Of a stretch of DNA of 41,180 nucleotides, positions 18,569 through 28,442 are shown piece after piece. The notes below the pieces were generated by a model. That model worked only from the letters and a program-made list of their open reading frames with translations, searched no databases and was not told the origin of the DNA. The DNA is from an uncultured Clostridium sp. Its GTDB lineage: Bacteria; Bacillota; Clostridia; TANB77; CAG-508. The stretch is from assembly GCA_930987745.1 (NCBI GenBank), contig CAKNKX010000002.1, forward strand, positions 80,535 to 121,714. The letters run 5' to 3'. Position numbers and translations under genes: made by a program. The stretch's first letter is position 1. Every line of letters starts with the position of its first letter.

Positions 18569-21500
18569 ATGAGTAAATTGAAAAATTTATCATTATTAAT
18601 AATTACATTTATTGTGGTATTACTTTTAGGAGTTACAGTTTCTAATGCAGTAGATAAAAAAGGTTGGATACCAAGTAGTGCATATACATTGGTAACAGGT
18701 GATGTAAGCAAATTAGGAAAAACAGTTCACTATTTATCAGCAGAAGATTTATATTATGGTATAAACTTATTATGTGCAGAAGTAGAACAAGAAATATGGA
18801 TAGCGTCTGTAAAAGGAGAAATTGCATACACAGAAACTGATAGAATAACAATAGATGGATTTACAGCCAAAAGCGAGAAAACAGGAGAAACTGTTACTGC
18901 AAGAGAAAATGCGATTTTAGCAAGTATTTTACAAAACCAAAGAAGTGGAAAATATGCAACATTTGATTGGGATGAAGCACATGAGGCATATTTAGAATAT
19001 GAGAAAGACCCAGTTAATAACGAGCATATGAACCTATATAAATATGCACCATATACAGAATCAGCTGTACAAAATGCTGTTTGGAAATATTTACCAATAT
19101 GGAACAACAAAGTTGGAAAAACTTTAGGGATATCAGGAAAATTCTCAACATCAGGAACTACATACCATGAAGATGTAGCAAATGAGCTAATAAAAGAAGG
19201 AGAGGCATATGCTGATAGTCTAGGAAGTATGACATTTGACATACAAGATAATACAAATTATGACAATATAAATATCACTTTTACAGAAGAAGGAGAAGAT
19301 ACTTACGTAAGATTTGGTCCATTTAACTATACATTTGGAGGAAATTTAACTGATATTGGAGTAATTGGAAATAATGGTGAAAGAGTAGGTTATGCAACAT
19401 TTGGTAGATATTCAGGTTCTACATTTGAAGAATGTAGTGTAGCAAGACTAAAATCTGGACAAAACTTCTATATTATAGTGAGAATGGATGATGGACTAAC
19501 AAGTATTGATAGATTAGAAGTAACAGCAAAAAGAGGATTAAAAAATGCATATTTTACAGTATTTACTTCAAACAATAATACACAACACATAATTGCATAT
19601 AGACCATCAACAGATGAAGAAAGAATAGATAAAGATTTTGATATTGATATCCCATTAGTTGGAAACTTAAACTTAAGAAAAACAGATGAAACAACAGGAG
19701 AAATGCTAGCAAATGTTGGATTTACATTACAAGCAAAATCAGGAGTAAAAGAAGGTAAATATGTTTCAGTTCAAAATGGAAATGCAGTTTATGTAGATGA
19801 ACCAGCAACAATAGTAACAGATGCAAATGGAATTTTAAATATTGCAAACCTATATCCAGGAACATATGAATTAATCGAAACAGTAAACCCAAATTTCGGT
19901 TATGAGGACTTACCAAAAGTAATAAATAGTAATCTTGAAATACAAGCAGGAACAACAGTACCAATTGAAGCAACAAACAAAAAAGAATATGTAAGAATTT
20001 CAGGATATGTATGGGAAGATATCATATCTGGTAAGATGATAGAAAGGAACGACCTATATCAAAACGACGAAAATGATGATAGTGATAAACTAGTACAAGG
20101 AGTTACAGTAGAATTAATCAATAGTACTACAGGAGAAGTTGTAGATACAGCTGTAACAAACGCAGATGGACAATATCAATTTAACAAAGTTAGAATAGAT
20201 GATATACCAAATCTATATGTACAATTTAGATATAATGGTATGACATATACAACAGTAGCAGTTCATACAGATGTAGCAAATGGTTCAAAAGCACTAGAAG
20301 GAGATGCAAGACCTACATTTAATGAACAATATGCAATAATTACACAAGGACAATCTAATAATTCTAATGAAGAGAAAACATATGATTTAAGTTACGAGAG
20401 AGGAGACCATGCAAGTAGCTTAATATTAGGAGAAAATCCAGTATATGGATATGAAGGAGCAACTAAGCCAGTAAATGGAGTATATGACCAATATCTAATA
20501 ACAGCAAATACTAGAGATGCTTATTCAGGAAGAAACTTAGATGCAATAACTACTCCAGACCAAATAAGACAAGAAGGAATAGAAGAAATACCTAATATAA
20601 ACTTAGGACTATTAGAAAGGGAAATGCCAGACTTGACATTAATTCAAGACGTTGATAATGCAAGATTAGTGTTAAATAGAACAGAATATACATATTCAAC
20701 AGAACATACATATAATTACGGCCAAAAAGAAGAAGAATTAAATCAAGCACTTCAAGACCCAGACTTCAATGTAACAGCAAACTTTGGTATTAAATATAGT
20801 CAAAACCAAACATATGAAAGAGCTGTTTACCCATCTGATGTAAGATATAACGAATTAGCAGGTGGAGATGCATTAGAAGTATATATAAGATATCAAATAA
20901 TCCTAAGAAATGAAGCTACAACTTTAACATCAACAATAAGAGAAATTTCAAACTACTATGATGAAAGATATACAATACAAAATATAACAGATGAAAATGG
21001 AAATGTATTAACATATGAAGAGCAAAACTATGATGGAGAAGGATACAATAAAATAAATATTGATGTATCAAGAGAAATACCACCAGAAACACAAGCTTAT
21101 GTATATATTGAATACAAGCTAAATGATGAAGCAATAGCAAGTATATTAAGTAACCAAATGACATTAGAATCAGTATCAGAAATAATTTCATACTCAACAG
21201 TAGATAGTACAGGAGCAGTTTATGCTGGTATAGATAAAGATTCTGCACCAGATAATGCAGATATAACAAATACAGATACTTATGAAGACGATACAGATAA
21301 GGCACCATCACTTATATTAACACCAGAAAATAGTAGACAAGTAGCAGGTACAGTATTTAAAGATAATGCAATAGAAAGATTGCTAGAATTAGAAGGATAT
21401 GACAAAGAAAGAGTAGGTAATGGTACTTATGAACAAGACATAGAAAATGTATTAAGTAATGTAAAAGTAGATTTATATGAAGTATATGATGACGGAAGTA

Positions 21501-22906
21501 TGAATCCAGCAGTAGTCTATGAAGGAGACGAAGCAAACGAACAAAATGCAACTTCTACAACAGACCAAACAGGTTCATATGTATTAGATGGTTTAGTACC
21601 AGGAAGATATGTAATTAGATATACTTATGGAAATAGTAGTGTAATTTATGATATGGACGGAAATGAAGTAGGAACAATAGATGATGTAGATAATTATAAA
21701 TCAACACTATTTAGAACAACAAGAACAGAAGAAGAAGGTGCAGGAAACGGAATAGATACATCAGCATTAGATAAGAGCAACACTAACCCTGAATGGTATA
21801 AAGATGAGACAACAAATGAAAATGGCGTAAGACTATCAGATGCAAGAGACAATGAAGAAGTAGTAGAAGATAGAATGGAAGAAAAAGACTTCACATACTC
21901 AGATGTAAATGAAGGAGATTCTACAGGAACAACAGAAATTACAGCAGATACACCAACATTTGAAATAACAATGGATACAAATGTTGACGACTTAGATAAT
22001 ATAAGTGAATTTGAAGAACAATTGAAATTTGTATTTAACAATGTAGACTTTGGTATTATAGAAAGACCAATACAAGATTTACAAATAAGAAAAGAAGTTT
22101 CAAATATTGAAATAAGACTTGCAAATGGTCAAGTAATAATAAGTGGAGACCCAAGAAGTCAAAACATACAATATGTTGGAGTATTACCAGATGGAAGCTT
22201 ACACTTAGAAATAGATAGTGAAATTATACAAGGTGCAACTATTAGAATAGAATATGAAATAATAGTAGATAACAGAAATTGTGAAATTGACTATAATGAA
22301 GAAGATTACTATTATCATGGACTAGTAAGTGACCCATCAAATTCATGGAGTATCTCAACAGTAGAAGAATTATTTGATTATGTTGATAAAGGATTACAAT
22401 ATGAATTAGAAAATCAATCAGATACAACCACATGGCAAGTAGTTGACAGCACTAGATTACAAAGCTTAATCGACCAAGGAAGATTTGACCCAGATGTTGC
22501 AAATTCTATAAAATCAAATAATTATAACCAAATACTATGGACAGAAAGCTTTAATAATATGACACCAGGACAAGAAAATTCAGTTAAATTAGTATTAACA
22601 AGAGTACTATCAAATAATGAGGATGACTTCACATTCCCAAATGATGTAGAGGTAAACGTAGTATCTAAAGAAAAACCAGACACATCAATACCAGGTAACT
22701 ATGACCCAGTAGAGGGCGAACCTAGTGAGCCAGACGAAGACGAAATTATAGTTACAATAACAGGACCTACAGGTGCTAATAGAAACTTTGTACCATACAT
22801 AATTACAGGAATAGGAGCATTAGCAATATTAGTTGCAGGTGTTGTATTGATAAAAACAAAAGTTATAAACACAGGTAAAAAAACGAAAGATGAAAAAGAA
22901 GAATAA
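18569..22906 (+). CDS. Thioester-domain Cna-B-type surface adhesin B2
   Basis: This is a paralogue of B1, 1445 residues, starting MSKLKNLSLL after a strong AAAGGAGG. A signal peptide (1-27) precedes a thioester-type domain with Cys69 (GINLLCAEVEQ) and Gln168 (ESAVQNAVWKYLPIW). Next come a SpaA/Cna-B module (LNLRKTDETTGEMLANVGFT), an SdrD-like module (ISGYVWEDIISGKMIERNDL) and a further Cna-B-like module beginning VAGTVFKDNAIERL. The C-terminus reads ITGPTGANRNF before a membrane helix and a Lys/Glu tail. That differs from the LPXTG consensus but is parallel to IPSTGAN in B1. Long stretches align with B1, for example the block ending in INLGLLEREMPDL, showing that the A-B cassette was duplicated as a unit. 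All its CGG trinucleotides are out of frame. Confidence 0.85.
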   Translation: MSKLKNLSLLIITFIVVLLLGVTVSNAVDKKGWIPSSAYTLVTGDVSKLGKTVHYLSAEDLYYGINLLCAEVEQEIWIASVKGEIAYTETDRITIDGFTAKSEKTGETVTARENAILASILQNQRSGKYATFDWDEAHEAYLEYEKDPVNNEHMNLYKYAPYTESAVQNAVWKYLPIWNNKVGKTLGISGKFSTSGTTYHEDVANELIKEGEAYADSLGSMTFDIQDNTNYDNINITFTEEGEDTYVRFGPFNYTFGGNLTDIGVIGNNGERVGYATFGRYSGSTFEECSVARLKSGQNFYIIVRMDDGLTSIDRLEVTAKRGLKNAYFTVFTSNNNTQHIIAYRPSTDEERIDKDFDIDIPLVGNLNLRKTDETTGEMLANVGFTLQAKSGVKEGKYVSVQNGNAVYVDEPATIVTDANGILNIANLYPGTYELIETVNPNFGYEDLPKVINSNLEIQAGTTVPIEATNKKEYVRISGYVWEDIISGKMIERNDLYQNDENDDSDKLVQGVTVELINSTTGEVVDTAVTNADGQYQFNKVRIDDIPNLYVQFRYNGMTYTTVAVHTDVANGSKALEGDARPTFNEQYAIITQGQSNNSNEEKTYDLSYERGDHASSLILGENPVYGYEGATKPVNGVYDQYLITANTRDAYSGRNLDAITTPDQIRQEGIEEIPNINLGLLEREMPDLTLIQDVDNARLVLNRTEYTYSTEHTYNYGQKEEELNQALQDPDFNVTANFGIKYSQNQTYERAVYPSDVRYNELAGGDALEVYIRYQIILRNEATTLTSTIREISNYYDERYTIQNITDENGNVLTYEEQNYDGEGYNKINIDVSREIPPETQAYVYIEYKLNDEAIASILSNQMTLESVSEIISYSTVDSTGAVYAGIDKDSAPDNADITNTDTYEDDTDKAPSLILTPENSRQVAGTVFKDNAIERLLELEGYDKERVGNGTYEQDIENVLSNVKVDLYEVYDDGSMNPAVVYEGDEANEQNATSTTDQTGSYVLDGLVPGRYVIRYTYGNSSVIYDMDGNEVGTIDDVDNYKSTLFRTTRTEEEGAGNGIDTSALDKSNTNPEWYKDETTNENGVRLSDARDNEEVVEDRMEEKDFTYSDVNEGDSTGTTEITADTPTFEITMDTNVDDLDNISEFEEQLKFVFNNVDFGIIERPIQDLQIRKEVSNIEIRLANGQVIISGDPRSQNIQYVGVLPDGSLHLEIDSEIIQGATIRIEYEIIVDNRNCEIDYNEEDYYYHGLVSDPSNSWSISTVEELFDYVDKGLQYELENQSDTTTWQVVDSTRLQSLIDQGRFDPDVANSIKSNNYNQILWTESFNNMTPGQENSVKLVLTRVLSNNEDDFTFPNDVEVNVVSKEKPDTSIPGNYDPVEGEPSEPDEDEIIVTITGPTGANRNFVPYIITGIGALAILVAGVVLIKTKVINTGKKTKDEKEE

Positions 22907-22951
22907 TAATTTTATTCAATAATAAAAACTAGTAATAAGATAATTCAAAAG

Positions 22952-22979
22952 AGAAGTTCAGATTTGAACTTCTTTTTTT
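22952..22979 (+). terminator. Intrinsic terminator after A2-B2
   Basis: A 9-bp perfect stem AGAAGTTCA/TGAACTTCT (22952-22960 with 22965-22973) with a four-base loop is followed by a run of Ts. Confidence 0.88.
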
Positions 22980-23080
22980 CGCCTTTATATTGCTTTTTTT
23001 TATATTCTGTAATAAAATAAAACTGATAATTTCGTTTTTTATAGAAAAATATAAAGATAAAGAAAATAAATTGTAAAAAA

Positions 23081-23107
23081 CTTTTTTAGTTTAGGAGACT
23101 AAAAAAG
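23081..23107. repeat. 10-bp inverted repeat upstream of spoIIE
   Basis: CTTTTTTAGT (23081-23090) and ACTAAAAAAG (23098-23107) form a perfect inverted repeat with a 7-base loop, about 65 bases before the spoIIE start. There is no T-tract after the right arm beyond the stem itself, so an operator or RNA hairpin is as likely as a terminator. I could not pick a confident promoter or 0A box in 22980-23170. Confidence 0.45.
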
Positions 23108-23170
23108 ACAAAAACCACAAAAGACAAGTAGTAAAATAAGCCTATAAAAAGTACAAGAGGTGGTATAAGG

Positions 23171-25580
23171 ATGTTTCAAAATATTAATGAAAACACAATA
23201 GATATGGAAAGCAAAAAAGAAGATGCAAAGGAGAAAGTAAATATATTTGCAAATGTATTTACAAAAAATAACATTTTGTTATATATAGTTTCTTTTATGC
23301 TTTCTTTTGTTGGACTTGGAGGAGATTTCTCTATATTTAGTATAAGCATGCTAGGAGCATGTCTTTCTACATCTGTTCCAGTATTAGGGATAGTTATAAC
23401 ATCAATAGTTGGAACAGCAATAAAATTTGGAATTCCAGGCTTAGTACGGATATATTATTACATCAGCTTTGCTAATAGCTACAATGTTCATAATAAAACC
23501 AAGATATAATGAAAAAGAAAGAAATGAAAAACTAAAAATAGGGAAAAACATATTTATTTCAACATTGATAGTTGGACTAGCAACAATTTTTATGCAAACA
23601 GTTACAATGTATGATATTTTAAGTAGTATTACTTTAGCAATAATTTCACTAGTATTTTATAAAATATTTGTAAACTCAATAACAGTATTACAAGATTTCC
23701 TTAAAAAAAGAGCATTTTCAATAGAAGAAGTAATAGGAGCAAGTCTAATTTTATCAATTGCACTTTCAGCATTTGGAGATTTAAATATATATGGATTTGG
23801 AATAAGAAATATTTTAAGTATATTAATTGTAATGATACTAGGATGGAAAAATGGCATATTAGTAGGAACAACAGCAGGTGTAACAATAGGAGTAACACTA
23901 GGAACAATTTCTGGAACAGAGCCAATTATGATTGCAGCATATGCAATATCTGGAATGATAGCAGGAATCTTAAGTAGATTTGGAAGAATAGGAGTAATAG
24001 TAGGATTTATACTTGGAAATGTAGTTTTAGCATATGTTTCAAATGGTTATACAGTAGAACTTATACACTTCAAAGAAATATTAGTAGCATCAATAGGGCT
24101 ATTGCTAGTTCCAAAGAACTTTAGAATAGATATAGAAGAATTTATGGGAAACTCAAAACTATTTCCAGTAGTGCCAGAAAGAGCATTAGACAATAGCAAA
24201 GAAATGGCAAGAAACTTGAATCATGTATCTTCAGCAATTGAAGAAATAGCAACAAGTTATACAAGAGGAGAAGAAAGAAAAAATAATAAACAAATATTTA
24301 TTACAGAATTATTAAATAATTTAGAACCATACAAAGATAATATGTTATATGATGATATATCAGACATAAATGGAAAAATACTTGACGAAATTTTTAATAC
24401 TTTATTAGATAAACAAGAAATAGATAGAAAAGACTTGTTAAAAATATTTGCAGATTGTAATAGCTATATAGTAGGATTTGATGATAAAGAAATAAGTCAA
24501 AAATTAGAAGAAAATATAACTCAAATAATAAGAGCGATAAATATATCATATAAAGTAAGTAAAAGTGATTTTATTTGGCAAAAGAAAATCGAAAAAAATA
24601 ATAAACATGTAAGCAAACAATTAAACGAAGTATCTAAAGCAATCAAAAATATGGCACAAGGATTAGAAAAAGATATAAAAGTAGAAAAAGAATATGAAAA
24701 CGAAAAAAGAAACATTGTGGACTTACTTTTAAATGAAGGTATAGAAATAGAAGATATAGTTATCCGCAAAAAAGGTAGATTTATAATAGAGATATATCTA
24801 AAAGAAGCTTTTGAAACAGCAAAACTAGAAAAACAAGAAAAAATCTTAACTGAAATTTTAAAAGAAAAAATAGTTTTAAATACAGAAGCAAGCGTAGGAA
24901 AGAAACTAACATTTATGTCAGATGATAAGTATAAAATGACACTAGGAGAGGCAAAAGCAACAAAATTAAAAAGTGACTCATCAGGAGATAGTATTTTAAA
25001 TATAAGACTAAAAGATGGGAAATATTTACTTGCAATAAGTGATGGAATGGGAAGCGGAAAAAAAGCAAAAGAAGCAAGTGAAAAAGTGTTGAGGTTATTG
25101 GAAAACCTATTACTTTCTGGATTTGACAAAGAAATATCAATAGACTTAATAAATACAGCACTTATGAACCAAAATGAAGAACTTTTTGCAACATTAGATA
25201 TTGCAGTAGTAGACTTGTATTTAGGAACTATCGAGATGATAAAAAGTGGAGCATGTCCAACATATATAAAAAATAGAAAAAAAGTTCAAATAGTAAAATC
25301 AAACTCATTACCAACAGGGATTGTAGATGAAGCAAAAATGCAAATATTTGATAGAGACTTAAATTCAGGAGATATACTAGTTATGTGTTCAGATGGAATT
25401 TTAGACTCTAACATAGAATACAAAAATAAAGAATTATGGCTTAAATATATGTTAGAAGATATGGACACAGTAAATACACAAAAAATAGCAGACTTAATAC
25501 TAAACGAGGCAATAGATAACCAATTTGGTTCAGCAAAAGATGATATGAGTATCATAGTTTGTAAATTTGTAAAAAAATAA
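23171..25580 (+). CDS. spoIIE: Stage II sporulation protein E (SpoIIE phosphatase), requires +1 frameshift at CGG
   Basis: SpoIIE is the membrane PP2C-type phosphatase that dephosphorylates SpoIIAA to activate sigma-F in the forespore and also interacts with FtsZ. The joined product is 802 residues, close to the 827 of the Bacillus subtilis protein. It has a multi-pass N-terminal membrane half, a helical linker, and a C-terminal phosphatase domain with LLAISDGMGSGKKAKEASE, SGACPTYIKN and DILVMCSDGILDS, ending DDMSIIVCKFVKK. At codon 93 the frame reads GTA CGG ATA TAT and would end 19 codons later. Skipping C at 23447 gives V-GYIITSALLIATMFIIKP, continuing a membrane helix. The break falls inside the membrane domain, so no functional product is possible without recoding. 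The Shine-Dalgarno is AGAGGTGG. Confidence 0.92.
23447..23450 (+). other. CGGA +1 recoding site in spoIIE
   Basis: This is in-frame CGG at codon 93, preceded by GTA. Skipping the C gives GTA GGA TAT ATT and 710 further open codons with complete SpoIIE phosphatase motifs. Confidence 0.8.
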
Positions 25581-25649
25581 TGTCCAATTGGGGACAGGTC
25601 CTTTTGGACATTTTTGTCCAATCTGGGACACTTCTCCTTGGACATTTTT
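25581..25649 (+). repeat. Two tandem 34-bp hairpin repeats, also terminator of spoIIE
   Basis: Two direct copies (25581-25614 and 25615-25648) differ at about eight positions. Each has arms TGTCCAA and TTGGACA enclosing a GGGACA core, and each is followed by TTTT(T). They begin at the spoIIE stop codon and should act as an intrinsic terminator. Layout and core resemble the AACAGGGA-armed repeats at 30445, 30918 and 35593. Confidence 0.75.
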
Positions 25650-25652
25650 CTA

Positions 25653-25681
25653 TTGCAAGAAATCAAGATTTATGGTATATT
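25653..25681 (+). promoter_or_regulatory. Sigma-A-type promoter for WG-repeat gene, acpS, tatD
   Basis: TTGCAA (25653-25658) and TATATT (25676-25681) have 17-base spacing, just downstream of the repeat/terminator. AGAGGAGG and a GTG start (25709) follow. Confidence 0.6.
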
Positions 25682-25708
25682 GTTACAAGTAAAGAGGAGG
25701 AATAAAAA

Positions 25709-27227
25709 GTGCCAAGAGGAAGAAGATTTGAAGAACCGAAATTAAACCTAAAAAAAGTATTTGCAGTAGCAATTGCTTTTGTTGTTTTAATAATGGTAAT
25801 AATAATGCTTAATGGAATATTTACAGGTGAAGATGAAGGAAATATAACAAGTGAGGACTATTTTGTAGCATATCAAAACAATAAATGGGGTGTAATAAAT
25901 TCTAAAGGAGATATAGTAATAGACCCATCATATGCTGAAATGATAGTAATTCCAAATAGTAAAAAAGACGTGTTTTTATGCACATATGATGTGAATTATG
26001 AAACAGGAGAATACAAAACAAAAGCGTTAAATAGTAAAAATGAAGATATTTTAACAGGATATGAAGAAATAGAAGCAATAGGAAATACAGATGAAGGGCA
26101 AAATTTGACATATAATCAAAATGTACTAAAAGTAAAAAATAATGGGAAATATGGATTAATAGACTTTTCGGGAAAAGAATTAGCACCATGTAATTATGAA
26201 GAAATTACAGCAATTCCAGATGTGGAAGATAAGTTTTTAGCTAGAAAAGATGGTAATTATGGAGTCTTAAATGAAGAAGGAAGAGAAATAGTAAATTTTG
26301 AATATGCTGAAATATTAAATTTTGGTGAAGATGAAAATACAGGATTTATTGTAAGAAATAGCGAAGGAAAATATGGCTTAGTAGATAGTTTAAATAATAA
26401 GGTCTTAAATCTAAACTATGATGGAATAAAAAACATACATAGTGGTGATTTATATGTCGTAAAACAAGGAGAAAAAGACATATTAATAAATAGAGAAGAA
26501 ACTAGAATTTTAGAATCAGGATATGATGAAATAGCAGGAATTTTAACAAATATAGAAAACGGGATAATTTTTACAACAGGAAACAAATATGGAATTATGA
26601 AAACAACAGGAGAGATAGTAATTCCAGCAGAATATGATTCTTTAAAAGAAGCAAAATCAGGTATACTAATAGCTGAAACAAACCGGAAAATACGGAGTAA
26701 TAGACTTATCAAGACAAGAATTAGTTCCATTTAAATATAACAGTATAACATATAATGAAAGAGCAGATATTTATATCGCAGAAGATGAGAATTTCAATAA
26801 TGAAATTTTAGACAATACTTATGCTGTGAGACAATCAGGAATATTAGTAGATTTAAACGAAGATGGCGGATATATAGAATTAAGACAAGATGATAGTTAT
26901 AAATATTACAATTTCAGATTTGAAGAACAAAAAGAAGCAGATGTTCATGAAAATAGAACATTATTCTTAAGTAAACAAGATGGAAAATATGGATTTGTTG
27001 ATAAAGACGGAAATGTAGTAGTAGATTATCAGTATGATGATGCAACAGAACAAAATAGTTTTGGTTTTGCAGGAATAAAAAAAGACGGTGTATGGGGAAG
27101 TATAGATAGAACTGGTGCAGTAGTACAAGAACCAACATATAATTTAGATGATTATTTACAAATCGACTTTATTGGAAGATGGCATTATGGAAAAGATATA
27201 AACATGAATTATTATAGACTAGACTAA
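25709..27227 (+). CDS. Membrane-anchored WG/KWG-repeat protein, requires +1 frameshift at CGG
   Basis: The joined product has 505 residues, starting at GTG after a strong Shine-Dalgarno. One N-terminal membrane helix (about 13-33, FAVAIAFVVLIMVIIML) is followed by seven or more WG repeats of the type G-K-Y-G-hydrophobic-D, for example NNKWGVINSKGDIVIDPSY, NNGKYGLIDFSGKEL, EGKYGLVDSL, DGKYGFVDKDGNVVVDYQYD and DGVWGSIDRTGA. At codon 326 the frame reads AAC CGG AAA. Skipping C at 26684 gives N-GKYGVID, exactly restoring the repeat consensus, and the frame runs to TAA at 27227. WG repeats form beta-propeller or beta-rich binding surfaces, but no specific function can be assigned. AcpS follows after 17 bases. 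Confidence 0.88.
26684..26687 (+). other. CGGA +1 recoding site in WG-repeat gene
   Basis: This is in-frame CGG at codon 326, preceded by AAC. The repeat unit N-G-K-Y-G is restored only if C is skipped. Comparison with the other WG repeats of the same protein makes this the clearest internal control in the window. Confidence 0.85.
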
Positions 27228-27244
27228 GAAAGGATGTTACATTA

Positions 27245-27619
27245 GTGGAAATAAAATGTGGTACAGACATTATTGAAATAGATAGAATAAAAGATTCTAT
27301 TGAAGAACTTGGAGACAAATTTTTAGATAGAATTTTTACTAAAAAGGAAATAGAATATTGTGAAAGTAAAAATGCACAAAAATATGAGCATTATGCAGTA
27401 AGATTTGCAGCAAAAGAAGCAGGATTTAAAGCACTTTCATATAATCTTGAGAATAAATATCAAGTTTCTTGGAAAGATATAGAAGTTGTAAACGAAAAAC
27501 AAGGAAGGCCTACTTTAAATATTAAAAATATAGATATGGAAAAAGTAGAAAGTATTGATATAAGCTTATCACATTGTAGAAATTATGCAATTGCAAATGT
27601 TACTGTACTTATAAAATAG
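27245..27619 (+). CDS. acpS: Holo-[acyl-carrier-protein] synthase
   Basis: AcpS transfers 4'-phosphopantetheine from CoA to the serine of acyl carrier protein, activating it for fatty-acid synthesis. The 124-residue product has the family's usual size and both signatures: the N-terminal GTDIIEIDRI with its metal-binding Asp, and the central RFAAKEAGFKAL with the catalytic Glu/Lys region, plus FTKKEIEYC and SLSHCRNYAIANV. It starts at GTG 27245 with AAAGGA about ten bases upstream. It lies between the WG-repeat gene and tatD with short gaps, so these are probably one operon. Confidence 0.95.
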   Translation: MEIKCGTDIIEIDRIKDSIEELGDKFLDRIFTKKEIEYCESKNAQKYEHYAVRFAAKEAGFKALSYNLENKYQVSWKDIEVVNEKQGRPTLNIKNIDMEKVESIDISLSHCRNYAIANVTVLIK

Positions 27620-27630
27620 GAGTTTAGTTT

Positions 27631-28416
27631 ATGAAATTATTTGATAATCATTCACATTTAGATGACGAGAAATTTGACGAAGATAGAGAAGAACTAATAG
27701 AAAAAATAAAAAATAGTAATGTAAAAATGCTAATATCAGCAGGATATAGTTTAGAAGGTTCTACAAAAGCAGTAGAGCTTTCTAAAAAATATGATTTTAT
27801 TTATGCAACTTGTGGTATTTCTCCAAACGATATTCCACAAACTGAAGAAGAATTGTGGAAAACATTAGATAAAATAGAGAAATTAGCTAAAGAAAATTCA
27901 AAAGTAAGAGCAATTGGAGAAATTGGTTTAGATTATTATTGGGAAAAAGATGAAAAAAGAAGAGAACTTCAAAAAAAGGCATTTATAGAACAAATAAAAT
28001 TAGCAAATAAATTAGAACTTACAATTGTAATTCATACAAGAGAAGCTGTAATGGACACATTAGATATTTTAAAGAAAAATAGTGTAAATAAAAAAGGAAT
28101 ATTCCACTGTTGTCCATTAAATAGAGAACTAGTAAAAGAAGGGCTAAAACTAGGATTTTATATTTCCTTTGCAGGACCTGTAACATTTAAAAACTCAAAA
28201 AATGCAGATGAAATAATATCAATGGTTCCGGACGATAAAATATTAATAGAAACAGATAGCCCATACTTATCACCAGAGCCATTTAGAGGCAAAAGAAATG
28301 ACCCAAGAAACGTAGAATATGTAGCCAAAAAAATAGCAGATGTTAAAGGGCTAGATTTAGAAGAAGTAGCAGAAATAACATATAATAATGCAAAAAAGGT
28401 GTTTGAAATCAATTAG
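27631..28416 (+). CDS. tatD: TatD-family metal-dependent deoxyribonuclease
   Basis: This is a TIM-barrel metallo-hydrolase of the TatD family (YabD type), a 3'-exonuclease that acts on single-stranded DNA/RNA in repair and turnover. The 261 residues carry the metal ligands in family positions: DNHSHLDDEKF at the N-terminus, GEIGLDYYW near 98-106, VIHTREA near 134-140, FHCC near 155-158, and ETDSPYLSPEPFRGKRNDP near 208-226. It starts at ATG 27631 after TAGGAG, 11 bases after acpS. The terminator at 28394-28434 overlaps its end. Confidence 0.95.
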   Translation: MKLFDNHSHLDDEKFDEDREELIEKIKNSNVKMLISAGYSLEGSTKAVELSKKYDFIYATCGISPNDIPQTEEELWKTLDKIEKLAKENSKVRAIGEIGLDYYWEKDEKRRELQKKAFIEQIKLANKLELTIVIHTREAVMDTLDILKKNSVNKKGIFHCCPLNRELVKEGLKLGFYISFAGPVTFKNSKNADEIISMVPDDKILIETDSPYLSPEPFRGKRNDPRNVEYVAKKIADVKGLDLEEVAEITYNNAKKVFEIN

Positions 28417-28434
28417 TTTCAAGCACCTTTTCTT
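28394..28434. terminator. Bidirectional terminator between tatD and XRE regulator
   Basis: A 15-bp stem (28394-28408 with 28417-28431, one G-U pair) has A-rich and T-rich flanks, serving the convergent genes. The left arm and loop include the last codons and stop of tatD. Confidence 0.8.
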
Positions 28435-28442
28435 AAATCAAG

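Noticed and set aside
5400..22450. Many Leu/Tyr-rich minus-strand frames inside the giant surface genes
   Set aside because: They are antisense shadows caused by AT-rich repetitive codon use; none has a ribosome site or recognisable domain.
22980..23170. Spo0A box and promoter before spoIIE
   Set aside because: An AGACAAAAA stretch loosely resembles an inverted 0A box, but neither it nor a -35/-10 pair is convincing enough to annotate.
26826..27227. A separate gene encoding the C-terminal WG repeats
   Set aside because: It has no ribosome site, and the upstream sequence is open in the same frame back to the CGG at 26684 with repeat homology, so it is the 3' part of the joined gene.
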